Counted from the first letter of the stretch, positions 49,927-60,535 are shown. The stretch: 64,000 nucleotides of DNA from Aliihoeflea sp052435735 (GCA_052435735.1 JBQVNB010000002.1:1-64000); one strand, 5' to 3'. Numbers and translations are program-made. The notes: generated by a model from the sequence alone, not told the origin.

Positions 49927-50100
49927 CTCGACGTTGCCCCCCTCTGGCCTGCCGGACATCTCCCCCGCGAGGGGGGAGATCACCCGTTTGAAATGGCAGC
50001 CTCAACCTTCGAGTTCGCAAGAAATGGTCTTCGGGCGACGAGACTGATCTCCCCCCTTGCGGGGGAGATGTCCGGCAGGACAGAGGGGGGCAACGTCGAG
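49927..50100. repeat. largest palindromic repeat, 40-bp arms with one mismatch
   Basis: Arms at 49927-49966 and 50061-50100 are complementary except for one base. The arms begin with CTCGACGTTG and its mirror. The interior adds a second pair, GCGAGGGGGGAGATCA against TGATCTCCCCCCTTGC. The 174-bp element resembles rhizobial RIME sequences and lies between malate synthase and tsaB. Confidence 0.8.
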
Positions 50101-50135
50101 CGCTATCGACATGAGCTTTCCCCGGATTGCGACCC

Positions 50136-50810
50136 ATGATCATCCTCGCCATCGACACCTCCGCCAATCTCTGCGCCGCCTCGGTCCACGCCGACCATGA
50201 ACTCGGCCGTTGCGTGCGCGATCTCGGCAAGGGCCATGCCGAGCATCTGATGGCCGTGGTCGATGAGGCGCTGGCGGCGGCGGGGAAGACTTACGCCGAT
50301 CTCAACAGGCTGGCCGTTTCGGTCGGGCCGGGCTCGTTCACCGGCATCCGCGTCGGCGTTTCCGCCGTGCGGGGGCTGGCGCTGGCGCTGAAAATCCCGG
50401 CCATCGGAGTAACGACGCTCGAAGCGCTCGCATTAGAGGCGCGGCAGACCAATGCCGGGCGGAACGTGATGGCTGCGCTCGATGGGGGGCGCGGCGAAAT
50501 CCATGCTGCGCTCTACGGCCCTGACGGCGAAGAAATCGCAACGCCGGCCGCGATCGACCTGGCAAGGGCTTGCGAAGTTGCGACGCGCGCGAACGCACTC
50601 CTCGTCGGCACGGCGGCGGATGCGATCCACACTGCGGCAGGCGGGGCGCTCGACATTGCCGGCCGGCAAGCGACGGCGGACATCGCAGCCTATGCCGTGA
50701 TCGGTTCGGGCAAGCCCGACACCGGCGCGCGCCCGGCGCCGATTTATCTGCGCTCCGCCGATGCCAAGGTGAACGCAGGCTTCGCCGTCGCGCGAAAGGC
50801 GGCGTCATGA
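50136..50810 (+). CDS. tsaB: tRNA threonylcarbamoyladenosine synthesis protein TsaB
   Basis: TsaB is the non-catalytic partner of TsaD in making t6A37 of ANN-decoding tRNAs. The 224-residue protein has an ASKHA N-terminal lobe (IILAIDTSANLCAASV, VSVGPGSFTGIRVGVS) with the family-characteristic GPGSFTG. ATG 50136 is chosen; a TTG at 50127 in frame is less likely. It heads a conserved block with rimI, plsC and miaB, and its stop overlaps rimI by four bases. Confidence 0.94.
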   Translation: MIILAIDTSANLCAASVHADHELGRCVRDLGKGHAEHLMAVVDEALAAAGKTYADLNRLAVSVGPGSFTGIRVGVSAVRGLALALKIPAIGVTTLEALALEARQTNAGRNVMAALDGGRGEIHAALYGPDGEEIATPAAIDLARACEVATRANALLVGTAADAIHTAAGGALDIAGRQATADIAAYAVIGSGKPDTGARPAPIYLRSADAKVNAGFAVARKAAS

Positions 50811-51295
50811 AGATGCCCTGGTCGACGCCGCGTGAATTCGCCATCGAGCCGCTGGAGATCGAGGATGCGGCGGCGCTGCCGCGCATTCATGAGGAGGATT
50901 TCATCCGGCCGTGGTCGGAGGACGAGTTCGCCGATCTTCTGGCGCAGGGCAACGTGTTCGGTTTCGCCGCGCGCGAGGTCGGCAAGCGGCATCTCGGACC
51001 GGTCGGCTTCGTGCTGGTGCGGCAGGCGGCGGACGAGGCGGAAATCCTGACCGTTGCGGTCGCGCGCTCGGCGCGGCGGCTGGGGCTGGGGCGCAGCTTG
51101 ATGGACGCCGTTCTGCGCGCGCTCCACGCCGAACGCACCGCCTCGCTCTTCCTCGAAGTCGACGAGACGAATGCGCCGGCGATCGCGCTCTACCGGCGGC
51201 TCGGCTTCATCCAGGTCGGCAAGCGGCCGGACTATTACAAGCAACCTGGCGGCGGGCGCACCGGCGCGATCGTCATGCGCCGCGACCTGCACTGA
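50807..51295 (+). CDS. rimI: RimI-like GNAT N-acetyltransferase
   Basis: The 162-residue GNAT protein carries the acetyl-CoA-binding motif in ILTVAVARSARRLGLGRSLM and the C-terminal LEVDETNAPAIALYRRLGFI. RimI acetylates the N-terminus of ribosomal protein S18; in alphaproteobacteria the substrate is less tested. Its start overlaps tsaB by four bases (ATGA), giving translational coupling. The tsaB-rimI neighbourhood is the standard one. Confidence 0.9.
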   Translation: MKMPWSTPREFAIEPLEIEDAAALPRIHEEDFIRPWSEDEFADLLAQGNVFGFAAREVGKRHLGPVGFVLVRQAADEAEILTVAVARSARRLGLGRSLMDAVLRALHAERTASLFLEVDETNAPAIALYRRLGFIQVGKRPDYYKQPGGGRTGAIVMRRDLH

Positions 51296-51298
51296 CCC

Positions 51299-52078
51299 AT
51301 GCGCGCCAAGGCGAAGCTTGCCATTGCCCTGATCGGCTTCGCGCTCGGCACGGCGGGTCTCGTGGCGTGGCAGACGGCGATGAAAATGACGCGCATCGGC
51401 GATCCGCGAAAGCCGGCGCTGCTCTGGCATCGCATGGTGCTGGCGCTGCTCGGCATCCGCGTCCACGTGACCGGGCCACTCTCGCCGCAACGCCCGCTGC
51501 TGATCGCGGCGAACCATGTGTCGTGGACGGACATCATGGTCCTCGGCTCGATCGCGCCGGTCAATTTCATCGCCAAGGCGGAGGTGGCGACATGGCCGGT
51601 GCTGGGCCGGCTCTTTCGCTCGCAGAACTCCGTTTTCGTCGAGCGCGAGGCACGCCATCGCTCCGGTCACCAGACGCGCGAGGTGGCGGAAACGTTGAAA
51701 TCGGGCGATCCGCTGGTGCTGTTCGCCGAAGGTACGACGGCCTGCGGCAACCGGCTCCTGCCGTTCAAGTCGACGCTCTTCGGTGCGGCGGCGCAACTCT
51801 CCGACGAGGCGTTCGCGGTGCAGCCGGCGGCACTCTTCTATTCGCGGCTGCACGGCATGGCGATGGGGCGCAGGCACCGTGCGCGCTATGCCTGGATCGG
51901 CGACGAGGACCTGGTTCCGCATCTGTTGCGCATCATCGAAAGCGGTCCCGTCGACGTCGAGGTGCATTTCGGCGAGCCGATCAGCTTTGCCGGCGCGAAC
52001 CGCAAGCAGGTCTCGGCGCGTTCGGAAGCTGCGATCCGCGATCTCGTGACCGACGTCAGGCGCGGCGCGAAGCTGTGA
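51299..52078 (+). CDS. plsC: 1-acyl-sn-glycerol-3-phosphate acyltransferase (PlsC-like)
   Basis: The 259-residue membrane-bound acyltransferase has the HX4D catalytic motif in AANHVSWTDIMVLGS and the glycerophosphate-binding LFAEGTTACGNRLLPFKSTLF. An N-terminal hydrophobic stretch (about residues 7-24) anchors it. It makes phosphatidic acid from lysophosphatidate. It starts three bases after rimI and is co-transcribed. A related ornithine-lipid acyltransferase (OlsA) is a weaker alternative. Confidence 0.87.
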   Translation: MRAKAKLAIALIGFALGTAGLVAWQTAMKMTRIGDPRKPALLWHRMVLALLGIRVHVTGPLSPQRPLLIAANHVSWTDIMVLGSIAPVNFIAKAEVATWPVLGRLFRSQNSVFVEREARHRSGHQTREVAETLKSGDPLVLFAEGTTACGNRLLPFKSTLFGAAAQLSDEAFAVQPAALFYSRLHGMAMGRRHRARYAWIGDEDLVPHLLRIIESGPVDVEVHFGEPISFAGANRKQVSARSEAAIRDLVTDVRRGAKL

Positions 52079-52127
52079 TCACGCACGGTCTGTCCTTCGG
52101 CGCCAAAAAGCGTTAGAGGCTCGCCGC

Positions 52128-53513
<1,386 letters not shown>

Positions 53514-53539
53514 GGTCAGGCACCAATGAGGAGAGCCGA

Positions 53540-54583
53540 TTGAGCGTCGCACCGGAACTGAAGCCCGGCCCCCAGGGGGCGTCGGACATGGCGCATATCG
53601 TACTCACCTTCGACAACAACGGACTTGCCTCCGCCCTTTACGGTCAGTTCGACGAGAACCTGGCGCGCATCGAGCAAAAGCTCGGCCTCGACATCCGTTC
53701 AAAGGGCAACCAGCTCTCGATCCGCGGCGAGCCGGGCGCGGCCGAACAGGCGCGTCGCGCGCTGGATTATCTCTACGGCCTCCTCCAGAAGGGCCACGAC
53801 GTCTCGCCGTCGGAGGTTGACGGGGCGATCCGCATCTCGATCGCGGCCGACGACCAGTTGACGCTGCCGACGCTCGAGCGCAAGGGCAAGATGGCGGCGG
53901 CGCAGATCGCGACGCGCAAGCGCACCATCTATGCCCGCTCGGTCAACCAGGACGCTTATATGCGCGCGCTGGAACGCTCCGAACTCGTCTTCGGCATCGG
54001 GCCCGCCGGCACCGGCAAGACCTATCTCGCCGTCGCCCACGCCGCGATGCTTCTGGAACGCGGCGCCGTGGAGCGCATCATCCTGTCGCGGCCAGCGGTG
54101 GAAGCGGGCGAGCGGCTCGGCTTCCTGCCGGGCGATATGAAGGAGAAGGTCGACCCCTATCTGCGCCCGCTCTACGACGCGCTCTACGACATGATGCCGG
54201 CCGACAAGGTGGAACGCGCCATCGCCGCCGAAGTGATCGAGATCGCACCGCTCGCCTTCATGCGCGGGCGCACACTGCGCAATGCCGCGATCATCCTCGA
54301 CGAGGCGCAGAACACGACGCCGATGCAGATGAAGATGTTCCTGACCCGCCTCGGCGAGGGCGGGCGCATGATCGTCACCGGCGATCCGAGCCAGATCGAC
54401 TTGCCGCCCAACACCAAATCGGGCCTCGTCGAGGCGCTACGCATCCTCACCGACGTTCCGGGCATCGTCACTTGCCGCTTCAACGATGTCGACGTCGTGC
54501 GTCATTCGCTCGTCGCCGAAATCGTGCGCGCCTATGACCGTGAGGGTGCGGGCATGCCCGGCCGGGGGCCGCTTCAGGTCTGA
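53540..54583 (+). CDS. phoH: PhoH family ATPase
   Basis: The 347-residue protein (PhoH/PhoL) has an N-terminal KH-like part with AHIVLTFDNNGLASALYGQF and an ATPase domain with Walker A GPAGTGKTYLAVAHA and Walker B ILDEAQNTTP. It acts as an RNA-related ATPase of uncertain role, commonly encoded beside YbeY. A TTG start at 53540 was chosen because GAGGAGAG lies just before it and it gives the usual N-terminus; ATG 53588 is inside the conserved domain edge. It lies between miaB and ybeY. Confidence 0.92.
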   Translation: MSVAPELKPGPQGASDMAHIVLTFDNNGLASALYGQFDENLARIEQKLGLDIRSKGNQLSIRGEPGAAEQARRALDYLYGLLQKGHDVSPSEVDGAIRISIAADDQLTLPTLERKGKMAAAQIATRKRTIYARSVNQDAYMRALERSELVFGIGPAGTGKTYLAVAHAAMLLERGAVERIILSRPAVEAGERLGFLPGDMKEKVDPYLRPLYDALYDMMPADKVERAIAAEVIEIAPLAFMRGRTLRNAAIILDEAQNTTPMQMKMFLTRLGEGGRMIVTGDPSQIDLPPNTKSGLVEALRILTDVPGIVTCRFNDVDVVRHSLVAEIVRAYDREGAGMPGRGPLQV

Positions 54584-54585
54584 AA

Positions 54586-55056
54586 ATGACGATCGAGATC
54601 GACATCGCCATGGAGGCCGGCGACTGGCCGGCCGAAGACGAACTGCGCGGCCATGCCGAACGGGCGGCCGACGCCGTCTTCGCCGAGCTCGATATCGCCG
54701 ATCCGGCCTCCGAACTCAGCCTGCTCTTCACCGACGACGCCTCGATCCGCGTCCTCAACCGGGACTGGCGCGGGAAGGACAAGGCGACCAACGTCCTCTC
54801 CTTCCCGGCATTCGAGGTCGCGCCGGGCGATCCGTTGCCGCCGATGCTCGGAGACGTTATTCTGGCCTTCGAGACGGTTTCGGCCGAAGCGGTACTGGAA
54901 GCAAAGCCGTTCGCGCACCATCTGACCCACCTGATCGTCCACGGCTTGCTTCATCTTCTGGGCTACGACCACGAAAATGACGCAGACGCGGACGAGATGG
55001 AGGGGCTGGAACGCAAGGTGCTCGCGCGTCTTGCCATTCCCGATCCGTATGTCTAA
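54586..55056 (+). CDS. ybeY: endoribonuclease YbeY
   Basis: The 156-residue metal-dependent RNase matures 16S rRNA 3' ends and supports ribosome quality control. The zinc-binding motif is LIVHGLLHLLGYDHEND, and NVLSFPAFEV and LGDVILAFETV match the family. It starts two bases after phoH ends, in the usual phoH-ybeY-corC order. Confidence 0.95.
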   Translation: MTIEIDIAMEAGDWPAEDELRGHAERAADAVFAELDIADPASELSLLFTDDASIRVLNRDWRGKDKATNVLSFPAFEVAPGDPLPPMLGDVILAFETVSAEAVLEAKPFAHHLTHLIVHGLLHLLGYDHENDADADEMEGLERKVLARLAIPDPYV

Positions 55057-55070
55057 CTGGTAGGGCCAAC

Positions 55071-56135
55071 ATGGCCTTAGGGACAATGAACGAACAAACG
55101 CAGATTGAGGCTTCCCCCGAACGGGCAGAAGCAGGCGGCTCCGACGAAGGTTCGGACGCCCAAAGTAGGACCGCTGGCACTGCCGGCAAGTCCACAACCT
55201 TCCTCCACAGGCTCTCGGGGCTGTTCAAGCCCAGGAACGGCTCGTCGATCCGCGAGGATCTGGCCGATGCGCTGGACGAGCACTCGCTGGATTCGGCCGG
55301 CTTTTCGCCGGGCGAGCGCGCGATGCTCAAGAACATCCTGCGGCTGCGCGAACTGCGCGTCGAGGACGTCATGATTCCGCGCGCCGACATCCAGTCGGTC
55401 GAGATCACCATGACGCTCGGCGACCTGATGGTGACCTTCGAGCGCCTGGGTCACTCGCGCATGCCGGTCTATGGGGAGACGCTCGACGATCCGCGCGGCA
55501 TGGTTCACATCCGTGACGTCATCGCCCACATCACGCGTACGGCCGGACAGAAGAAGTCGCGCGCGACGAAGAAACCGCTCAACGCCGCGACGCTGGACCT
55601 GTCGAATGTCGAGTTGGGAAAGAGCATCGGCGAACTGAGCCTCGTCCGGAAGCTGCTTTTCGTGCCGCCGTCGATGCTCGCCTCCGACCTGATGGCGCGG
55701 ATGCAGGCCGAACGGTTGCAGATGGCGCTGGTCATCGACGAATATGGGGGCACCGACGGCCTCGTTTCGCTGGAGGACATCGTCGAGATGGTCGTCGGCG
55801 ACATCGAGGACGAGCATGACGACGACGAGGCGATGATCACCCAAGCGGGCGACGGCGTCTTCATCGTCGACGCCAAGGCCGAAATCGACGACGTCGCCGA
55901 AAAGATCGGCGACGCATTCTCGGCCGGCGAGCACGGCGAATATGTCGACACGATCGGTGGCATGATCTTCAACGCACTCGGCCGCGTGCCCGCGCGCGGC
56001 GAAGTGGTGCAGGCGATCCCGGGCTTCGAGTTCCACGTGCTCGACGCCGACCCGCGACGGGTCAAACGCGTCCGGATCGTGCAGAGCCGCGGAACGGATC
56101 GCCGCCGGCGTCAGGTGCGTCAGGCGACGAATTAA
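55071..56135 (+). CDS. corC: CorC/YbeX-type CBS domain protein
   Basis: The 354-residue soluble protein has two CBS domains (about residues 95-215; VEDVMIPRADIQSVEITM, GTDGLVSLEDIVEMVVGDI) and a C-terminal CorC_HlyC domain. It lacks the N-terminal DUF21 membrane domain, so it is of the CorC/YbeX class. Family members are linked to magnesium/cobalt efflux and to ribosome and lipoprotein functions; the exact role is unsettled. An alternative ATG lies at 55086. Position between ybeY and lnt is conserved. Confidence 0.9.
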   Translation: MALGTMNEQTQIEASPERAEAGGSDEGSDAQSRTAGTAGKSTTFLHRLSGLFKPRNGSSIREDLADALDEHSLDSAGFSPGERAMLKNILRLRELRVEDVMIPRADIQSVEITMTLGDLMVTFERLGHSRMPVYGETLDDPRGMVHIRDVIAHITRTAGQKKSRATKKPLNAATLDLSNVELGKSIGELSLVRKLLFVPPSMLASDLMARMQAERLQMALVIDEYGGTDGLVSLEDIVEMVVGDIEDEHDDDEAMITQAGDGVFIVDAKAEIDDVAEKIGDAFSAGEHGEYVDTIGGMIFNALGRVPARGEVVQAIPGFEFHVLDADPRRVKRVRIVQSRGTDRRRRQVRQATN

Positions 56136-56278
56136 AGGGTGGGGGTCCCCTTTCGACCAAACGAGTCGAAAACGGCGAATGCCATCAGCGATGAAAGCGC
56201 AGTTTTCACGTCCGTTTGGAAAGCCTACGCGCCTTTGCTAAAGAGGTGCGGGGTTTGATTCTGGCAGCGGACGGGTGA

Positions 56279-57871
56279 ATGGAGCGCCTTGCGGGCAAGA
56301 TAATTCTCCTGTCGGGGGCCGGCAGGGCGCTGGTTGGCTTGGCTGCTGGTGCGCTCGCGAGCCTGTCTCAGGCGCCGTTCGATTTTCCGCTTGCTGCTTT
56401 CGTCGCTTTTCCGGTTCTCGTCTGGCTGCTTGACGGCGCCGTTGCCGCACCTGAACGGCGCGGCCTGCGCCGGCTCGGACCGTCCCTTCTGGTCGGCTGG
56501 CTGTTCGGTTTCGGCTATTTCCTGGTCGGACTTTGGTGGACGGGCAACGCGCTTCTGGTCGAGGCCGATCTCTTCGCCTGGGCTCTGCCGCTGGCCATCA
56601 TCGGACTGCCGGCACTTCTGGCGTTTTTCTATGCGTTTGCAGCGGCGCTCGCGAAGATCGCCTGGAGCGACGATATCGGGCGCATCGCAGCGCTTGCCGT
56701 CGCCTTCGCGCTGGCAGAATGGCTGCGCTCGGTTCTCTTTTCCGGATTTCCCTGGAACGCCGTCGGCTATGCGGCGATGCCTGTGCCGCTCGCCATGCAG
56801 TCGATCGCTATCGTCGGCGCGGTCGGCATCAACGTCCTGGCCGTCTTCGTCTTTTCGCTGCCCGCGCTGCTTGCAGGTCGCGTGCATCTGAAGCTGGGTG
56901 CGGCGCTCGGCGTCGGGCTGGTCGCAATTCATCTCGGCTATGGCGGGCTTCGTCTTTCGCAGGCAGAGGCGACGGATGGTGCCGAGACGATCGCGATCCG
57001 CGTGATCCAGCCGTCGATCCTGCAGAGCCAGAAATGGGACATGGCCGAGCGCGACCGGATATTCCAGGCGCATCTCGACCTGACGACACGGCCGGTGGAG
57101 GAAGGTGGCGAGAAGGCGGACATCGTCGTGTGGCCCGAAACGTCGGTGCCGTTCCTCTTCGGGGACAGGCCGGACGCCCTCGCCGCGCTCGGCGCCGCCA
57201 TCGACGACGACCAGCGCCTGCTCGCCGGCATCGTGCGCGCCGAAGCGCGCGGGGAGGGCGAGACTTCCTATTACAATTCGATCGTCGTCATCGACGGGTC
57301 GGGCGAGATCGTCGATGCCTTCGACAAGGTGCGGCTCGTCCCGTTCGGCGAATACCTGCCGTTCCAGGAATTCCTGTCCCGCTTCGGTCTGCGGCAACTG
57401 GCGCAGAACATCGGCGGCTTTTCCGCAGGCTCGACACGTCGGCCGCTCGATCTGGGCGGCGGCGTCTCCGGCCTGCCGTTCATCTGCTACGAGGTGATTT
57501 TCCCCGGCATCGCGCCTCGCGGCGGCGGCGATGCGAGGCTTCTGATCAACGTCACCAACGATGCCTGGTTCGGCGATACGCCCGGACCCTACCAGCATTT
57601 TCGCCAGGCCCAGTTCCGCGCCGTCGAATCGGGCCTGCCGCTCGTTCGGGCCGCCAACAACGGCATCTCGGCGGTGGTCGACGGCTATGGCCGCGTGGTC
57701 GACGGACTGGCCGTCGATGCCGTCGGCGTGCTCGACGTGGACGTTCCGCTCGGCGAGGCCGGAGCTTTCCTGCCGTCGTTGCGCCCCGGCCTCGTTGGCT
57801 GGAGCCTGCTGATCGCACTTGGCATCGCTGCCACAGCAAACAACCTGCGGTCGCGCCATCGTGTCAATTGA
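56279..57871 (+). CDS. lnt: apolipoprotein N-acyltransferase
   Basis: Lnt adds the third acyl chain to lipoproteins at the inner membrane. The 530-residue protein has about six N-terminal helices and a C-terminal nitrilase-like domain with the catalytic triad: Glu in VVWPETSVPF, Lys in DKVRLVPFGEYLPF and Cys in GLPFICYEVIFPG. The stop at 57871 overlaps the -35 element of the next gene. There is 143 bp before the start with no gene, so an internal promoter is possible. Confidence 0.95.
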   Translation: MERLAGKIILLSGAGRALVGLAAGALASLSQAPFDFPLAAFVAFPVLVWLLDGAVAAPERRGLRRLGPSLLVGWLFGFGYFLVGLWWTGNALLVEADLFAWALPLAIIGLPALLAFFYAFAAALAKIAWSDDIGRIAALAVAFALAEWLRSVLFSGFPWNAVGYAAMPVPLAMQSIAIVGAVGINVLAVFVFSLPALLAGRVHLKLGAALGVGLVAIHLGYGGLRLSQAEATDGAETIAIRVIQPSILQSQKWDMAERDRIFQAHLDLTTRPVEEGGEKADIVVWPETSVPFLFGDRPDALAALGAAIDDDQRLLAGIVRAEARGEGETSYYNSIVVIDGSGEIVDAFDKVRLVPFGEYLPFQEFLSRFGLRQLAQNIGGFSAGSTRRPLDLGGGVSGLPFICYEVIFPGIAPRGGGDARLLINVTNDAWFGDTPGPYQHFRQAQFRAVESGLPLVRAANNGISAVVDGYGRVVDGLAVDAVGVLDVDVPLGEAGAFLPSLRPGLVGWSLLIALGIAATANNLRSRHRVN

Positions 57872-57896
57872 CACACATATATTAGCGACTCATAGT
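57861..57896 (+). promoter_or_regulatory. promoter with 14-bp palindrome for the HTH regulator gene
   Basis: The perfect palindrome GTGTCAATTGACAC (57861-57874) contains the -35 TTGACA (57868-57873); after 17 bp comes CATAGT (57891-57896) as -10. The promoter lies 106 bp before the XRE-type gene and overlaps the end of lnt. The palindrome is a plausible operator, possibly autoregulatory. Confidence 0.6.
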
Positions 57897-58001
57897 CAGG
57901 TTACCGCGATCTAGAGTCGGGCGGGCCTTGGGGCGCTCGCACGACACGCGGCCAGAAGCGCAAAGCTCAACGACAATGGCCTGCTCCAATGGGCTAACAT
58001 C

Positions 58002-58421
58002 ATGATAACCAACAAGAAGAAGCCGAATCCGATCGACATACACGTCGGCAGTCGGGTGCGGTTGCGTCGTAACATGCTCGGCATGAGCCAGGAAAAGCTT
58101 GGCGAAATGCTTGGGATCACGTTCCAGCAGATCCAGAAATACGAAAAGGGCACGAACCGTGTCGGTGCCAGTCGCCTGCAGGCGATTTCAACCGTCATGA
58201 ATGTTCCGGTATCCTATTTCTTCGAGGATGCGCCGGGGCAGGACGAGAACCGCAGCGGGTTTTCGGAGGATGACGGATCGACCTATGTGGTCGACTTCCT
58301 GAACAGTTCCGAAGGCCTGCAACTCACCCGCGCCTTCATCAAGATTTCCGATCCGAAAGTTCGGCGCCGGATCATCGATCTGGTCAAGTCGCTCGCATCC
58401 GACGACGACGAAACGCCGTAG
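58002..58421 (+). CDS. XRE-family transcriptional regulator (PhrR/PraR-like)
   Basis: The 139-residue protein has an N-terminal HTH (about residues 15-75; VRLRRNMLGMSQEKLGEMLG, ITFQQIQKYEKGTNRVGASR) and a conserved C-terminal region (DGSTYVVDFLNSSEGLQLT, VRRRIIDLVKSL). Relatives between lnt and metK in rhizobia include PhrR/PraR-type regulators tied to stress, adhesion or quorum sensing. The exact role here is inferred from position and sequence. It has its own promoter. Confidence 0.88.
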   Translation: MITNKKKPNPIDIHVGSRVRLRRNMLGMSQEKLGEMLGITFQQIQKYEKGTNRVGASRLQAISTVMNVPVSYFFEDAPGQDENRSGFSEDDGSTYVVDFLNSSEGLQLTRAFIKISDPKVRRRIIDLVKSLASDDDETP

Positions 58422-58544
58422 AGGGAAGAGCCCGGCGGATTTGAGGACTCGGTCGAGCATGTCTTGACCGGGCCTTCTGCGCTTGGCTACACGTCTTTCC
58501 GCCTGCCCTTTCGGCAGAGCGCTTTCCAGAGGGGACACCCGATC

Positions 58545-59831
58545 TTGCGCCAGAACTATATCTTCACCTCCGAATCCGTATCCGAAGGCCATCCCGACAA
58601 GGTGTGCGACCGCATCTCCGACGAGATCGTGGACCTGGTCTATCGCGAGGCGGCGAAGAAGAACGGCAGCGGCAAGCCGCAGATGGATGCGTGGAAGGTG
58701 CGCGTCGCCTGCGAAACGCTGGCCACCACCAACCGTGTCGTCATCGCCGGCGAGGTCCGCGTTCCCGATACGCTGTTGAAGAAGTCGAAGGACGGTGAAT
58801 TCGTCAAGGATGCCGCGGGCAACCCGATGGTCAATCCGGCCAAGTTCAAGTCGGTGGCGCGCAAGGCGATCCGTGCGATCGGCTACGAGCAGGACGGCTT
58901 CCACTGGAAGACGGCGAAGATCGACGTTCTGCTGCACGGCCAGTCCGCCCACATCGCTCAGGGCGTCGACAATGCATCCGACAAGCAGGGCGAGGAAGGC
59001 GCGGGCGACCAGGGCATCATGTTCGGCTATGCCTGCCGCGAGACGCCGGACCTGATGCCGGCGCCGATCTACTATAGTCACAAGATTCTCGAGCTATTGG
59101 CCGACGCCCGCAAGAACGGCGACGGCGACGTGGCGCGGCTCGGTCCCGATGCCAAGAGCCAGGTGACCGTGCGCTATGTCGACGGCCAGCCGAAGGAAGC
59201 GACGCAGATCGTGCTCTCGACCCAGCACATCGATCCCGAGTGGGACAATAAGAAGGTGCGTAAGGTCGTCGAGCCCTATATCCGCGAGGCGCTGTCCTCG
59301 GGCGGCCTGTCGATCGCCGACGACTGCAACTGGTACATCAACCCGACCGGGAAGTTCGTCATCGGCGGACCGGATGGGGATGCCGGCCTGACGGGCCGCA
59401 AGATCATCGTCGACACTTATGGCGGCGCGGCTCCGCATGGTGGCGGCGCGTTCTCGGGCAAGGACACGACCAAGGTCGACCGCTCGGCGGCCTATGCCGC
59501 CCGCTACCTTGCCAAGAACGTCGTCGCGGCGAAGCTCGCGGACCGCTGCACCATCCAGCTTTCGTACGCCATCGGCGTCGCGCAGCCGCTGTCGGTCTAT
59601 GTCGACCTGCACGGCACGGGCAAGGTCGCCGAAGAGGTGGTGGAAAAGGCGCTGCGCGAGGTGATGGACCTGTCGCCGTCCGGCATTCGCCGGCACCTGG
59701 ACCTGAACAAGCCGATCTACGCGCGCACCGCCGCCTATGGCCATTTCGGCCGTAAGGCCGGCCGCGACGGTTCGTTTTCCTGGGAGAAGACGGACCTCGT
59801 AAAGGCTCTCAGGCAAGCGGTCGCCGCCTGA
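58545..59831 (+). CDS. metK: S-adenosylmethionine synthetase
   Basis: The enzyme makes SAM from methionine and ATP. The 428-residue length is typical of alphaproteobacteria, longer than E. coli. Signatures are GHPDKVCDRISDEIVDLVYR, GAGDQGIMFGYACRE and the C-terminal GHFGRKAGRDGSFSWEK. A TTG at 58545 is chosen because it gives the conserved N-terminus RQNYIFTSESVSEGHPD and has AGAGGGGA upstream; a start at 58464 is unlikely. It is followed two bases later by trmB. Confidence 0.95.
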   Translation: MRQNYIFTSESVSEGHPDKVCDRISDEIVDLVYREAAKKNGSGKPQMDAWKVRVACETLATTNRVVIAGEVRVPDTLLKKSKDGEFVKDAAGNPMVNPAKFKSVARKAIRAIGYEQDGFHWKTAKIDVLLHGQSAHIAQGVDNASDKQGEEGAGDQGIMFGYACRETPDLMPAPIYYSHKILELLADARKNGDGDVARLGPDAKSQVTVRYVDGQPKEATQIVLSTQHIDPEWDNKKVRKVVEPYIREALSSGGLSIADDCNWYINPTGKFVIGGPDGDAGLTGRKIIVDTYGGAAPHGGGAFSGKDTTKVDRSAAYAARYLAKNVVAAKLADRCTIQLSYAIGVAQPLSVYVDLHGTGKVAEEVVEKALREVMDLSPSGIRRHLDLNKPIYARTAAYGHFGRKAGRDGSFSWEKTDLVKALRQAVAA

Positions 59832-59833
59832 AA

Positions 59834-60535
59834 ATGTCGGGACACGTTTGGGGAGAGCGGGCGACCGAAGCCTTTTTCGGCCGCCGGCACGGCAAGACGA
59901 TGAGCCCGAAGCAGGTGGCGCATATGGCGACCCACCTGCCGCGGCTGAAACTGGATCTGAAGACGCCGGCACCCGCCGATCTGCGCACGCTGTTCGCAGC
60001 GCCGGTGGATGAGGTCAGGCTGGAGATCGGCTTCGGCGGCGGCGAGCACTTTCATCACGAGGCGTCGCGTTTTCCTCGAGCCGGCTTCATCGGCGTCGAG
60101 CCCTTCGTCAACGGCATGGCGAAGTTCGTGTCGCAGTTCGATGCGGCGCCGCTCGCCAATGTGCGCGTTCATGACGACGACGCCACCGAACTTCTCGACT
60201 GGCTGCCGGCGGCATCGCTGTCGGGGATCGATCTTCTCTATCCCGATCCGTGGACGAAGAAGCGGCACTGGAAGCGGCGCTTCGTAAGCCCGGTCAATCT
60301 CGACCGTTTCGCGCGCGTCCTGAAGCCGGGCGGGCGGTTCCGCTTCGCCTCCGACATCCCGCATTACGTCAACTGGACGCTGGCGCATTGCCGTGCGCAT
60401 GACGATTTCGAGTGGCAGGCGGAAGGGCCGGACGACTGGCGCCAGCCCTATGAAGGCTGGCCGGGCACACGCTATGAGGCGAAGGCGATCCGCGAGGGGC
60501 GTACCCCTGGCTACCTGACGTTCAGGCGGCGCTGA
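59834..60535 (+). CDS. trmB: tRNA (guanosine(46)-N7)-methyltransferase
   Basis: TrmB methylates G46 in tRNA variable loops. The 233-residue protein has the SAM-binding region LEIGFGGGEHFHHEAS and the motif LYPDPWTKKRHWKRRFVS, both diagnostic. It starts two bases after metK and is co-transcribed. Its stop abuts that of a small minus-strand gene. Confidence 0.95.
   Translation: MSGHVWGERATEAFFGRRHGKTMSPKQVAHMATHLPRLKLDLKTPAPADLRTLFAAPVDEVRLEIGFGGGEHFHHEASRFPRAGFIGVEPFVNGMAKFVSQFDAAPLANVRVHDDDATELLDWLPAASLSGIDLLYPDPWTKKRHWKRRFVSPVNLDRFARVLKPGGRFRFASDIPHYVNWTLAHCRAHDDFEWQAEGPDDWRQPYEGWPGTRYEAKAIREGRTPGYLTFRRR

Noticed and set aside
58422..58544. SAM riboswitch before metK
   Set aside because: The leader has GATTTGAG and a CGGTC/GACCG hairpin but not the conserved core of SAM-II or SAM/SAH riboswitches as I know them.
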